Below, piece after piece: positions 6,752 to 6,814 of a stretch of DNA of 6,814 nucleotides. How positions within the stretch are numbered: position 1 is the stretch's first letter; the number at the start of each line of letters is the position of its first letter. This DNA is from an uncultured Chlamydiae bacterium (GTDB lineage: Bacteria > Chlamydiota > Chlamydiia > Chlamydiales > CALBHK01). The notes beneath the pieces were generated by a model. It saw only the letters and a list, made by a program, of their open reading frames with translations, was not told the origin of the DNA and made no database searches. The stretch covers positions 1 to 6,814 of the forward strand of contig CALBHK010000115.1 of NCBI GenBank assembly GCA_937894565.1. Direction: 5' to 3'. The translations under genes and the position numbers were made by a program.

Positions 6752-6814
6752 CGTGCGGCAGGGGCTGTAAAAAATTAAGAGGTCAGTCTCCTAAACGGGA
6801 TAGCTAAGCTTCCC
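6725..6814 (-). ncRNA. Candidate 3' part of an IS110 bridge RNA / transposase leader, cut by the window end
   Basis: In IS110-group elements the bridge RNA is encoded in the non-coding region just ahead of the transposase. This 90-nt stretch holds that position. Read on the - strand it starts with a hairpin at 6814-6797, GGGA/TCCC outside and AGC/GCT inside with one bulged A and a TTA loop. A GC-rich single-stranded-looking stretch follows (CAGCCCCTGCCGCACG, 6769-6754), then the start-codon inverted repeat. Too little is visible to identify guide loops, so this is a positional call. Confidence 0.3.

Larger units (their letters stand above)
5298..6814 (-). mobile_element. IS110-family insertion sequence, 5' end outside the window
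   Basis: The intact transposase gene and its flanks form an insertion sequence. The 3' end is placed only approximately, between the transposase stop and the - strand open frame; 5298 is an estimate. The 5' end lies near or beyond 6814. The short 3' flank and the open-ended 5' flank suit the IS110 group, with its long non-coding region ahead of the transposase, better than the IS1111 group, where that region is downstream. Confidence 0.6.

Overview
The window carries a heme-copper quinol oxidase operon on the + strand, followed by an insertion element on the - strand. Positions 1-4683 hold a compact cluster in the order cyoE (5' end cut by the window edge), cyoA, cyoB, cyoC, cyoD. Together these encode the subunits of a cytochrome bo3-type ubiquinol oxidase plus the farnesyltransferase that makes its heme O. 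The junctions are tight: ATGA overlap at cyoA/cyoB, 1 nt between cyoB and cyoC, 17 nt between cyoC and cyoD. The one looser junction is the 49 nt between cyoE and cyoA. The metal ligands, the quinol-site residues and the D-channel entry Asp are intact in CyoB, but the lysine that defines the K proton channel in E. coli CyoB is a glutamine here.

From 4684 to 4742 there is a short spacer with a probable terminator for the cyo operon. A convergent - strand open frame follows (4743-5108 as an ATG-started gene). It encodes an unrecognised small protein with an N-terminal hydrophobic stretch. The same frame stays open without any usable start codon up to a stop at 5295-5297, so I read it as the 3' part of a gene whose 5' end is missing, probably because of the neighbouring insertion sequence. 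The stretch 5109-5326 is very AT-rich.

Positions 5327-6724 (- strand) encode a complete IS110-family transposase (DEDD RuvC-like N-terminus, C-terminal Transposase_20 domain with the serine motif). Its 5' flank runs off the window end. That flank carries a perfect 11-bp inverted repeat over the transposase start codon and a second hairpin at the window edge. It is the place where an IS110-type bridge RNA would be expected.

Organism: an AT-rich, aerobically respiring bacterium of Gram-negative type. CyoE and CyoA-D resemble proteobacterial bo3 oxidases as I recall them. The AT-richness, the unusual small protein and the IS110 element would fit a host-associated or amoeba-associated bacterium (for example Chlamydiae of the Parachlamydia type, or a Legionella-like gammaproteobacterium), but the sequence alone does not decide this. 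I see no tRNA, rRNA, CRISPR array or clearly new multi-gene system. The most unusual signals are the K-channel substitution, the possible bridge-RNA region and the truncated gene beside the IS.
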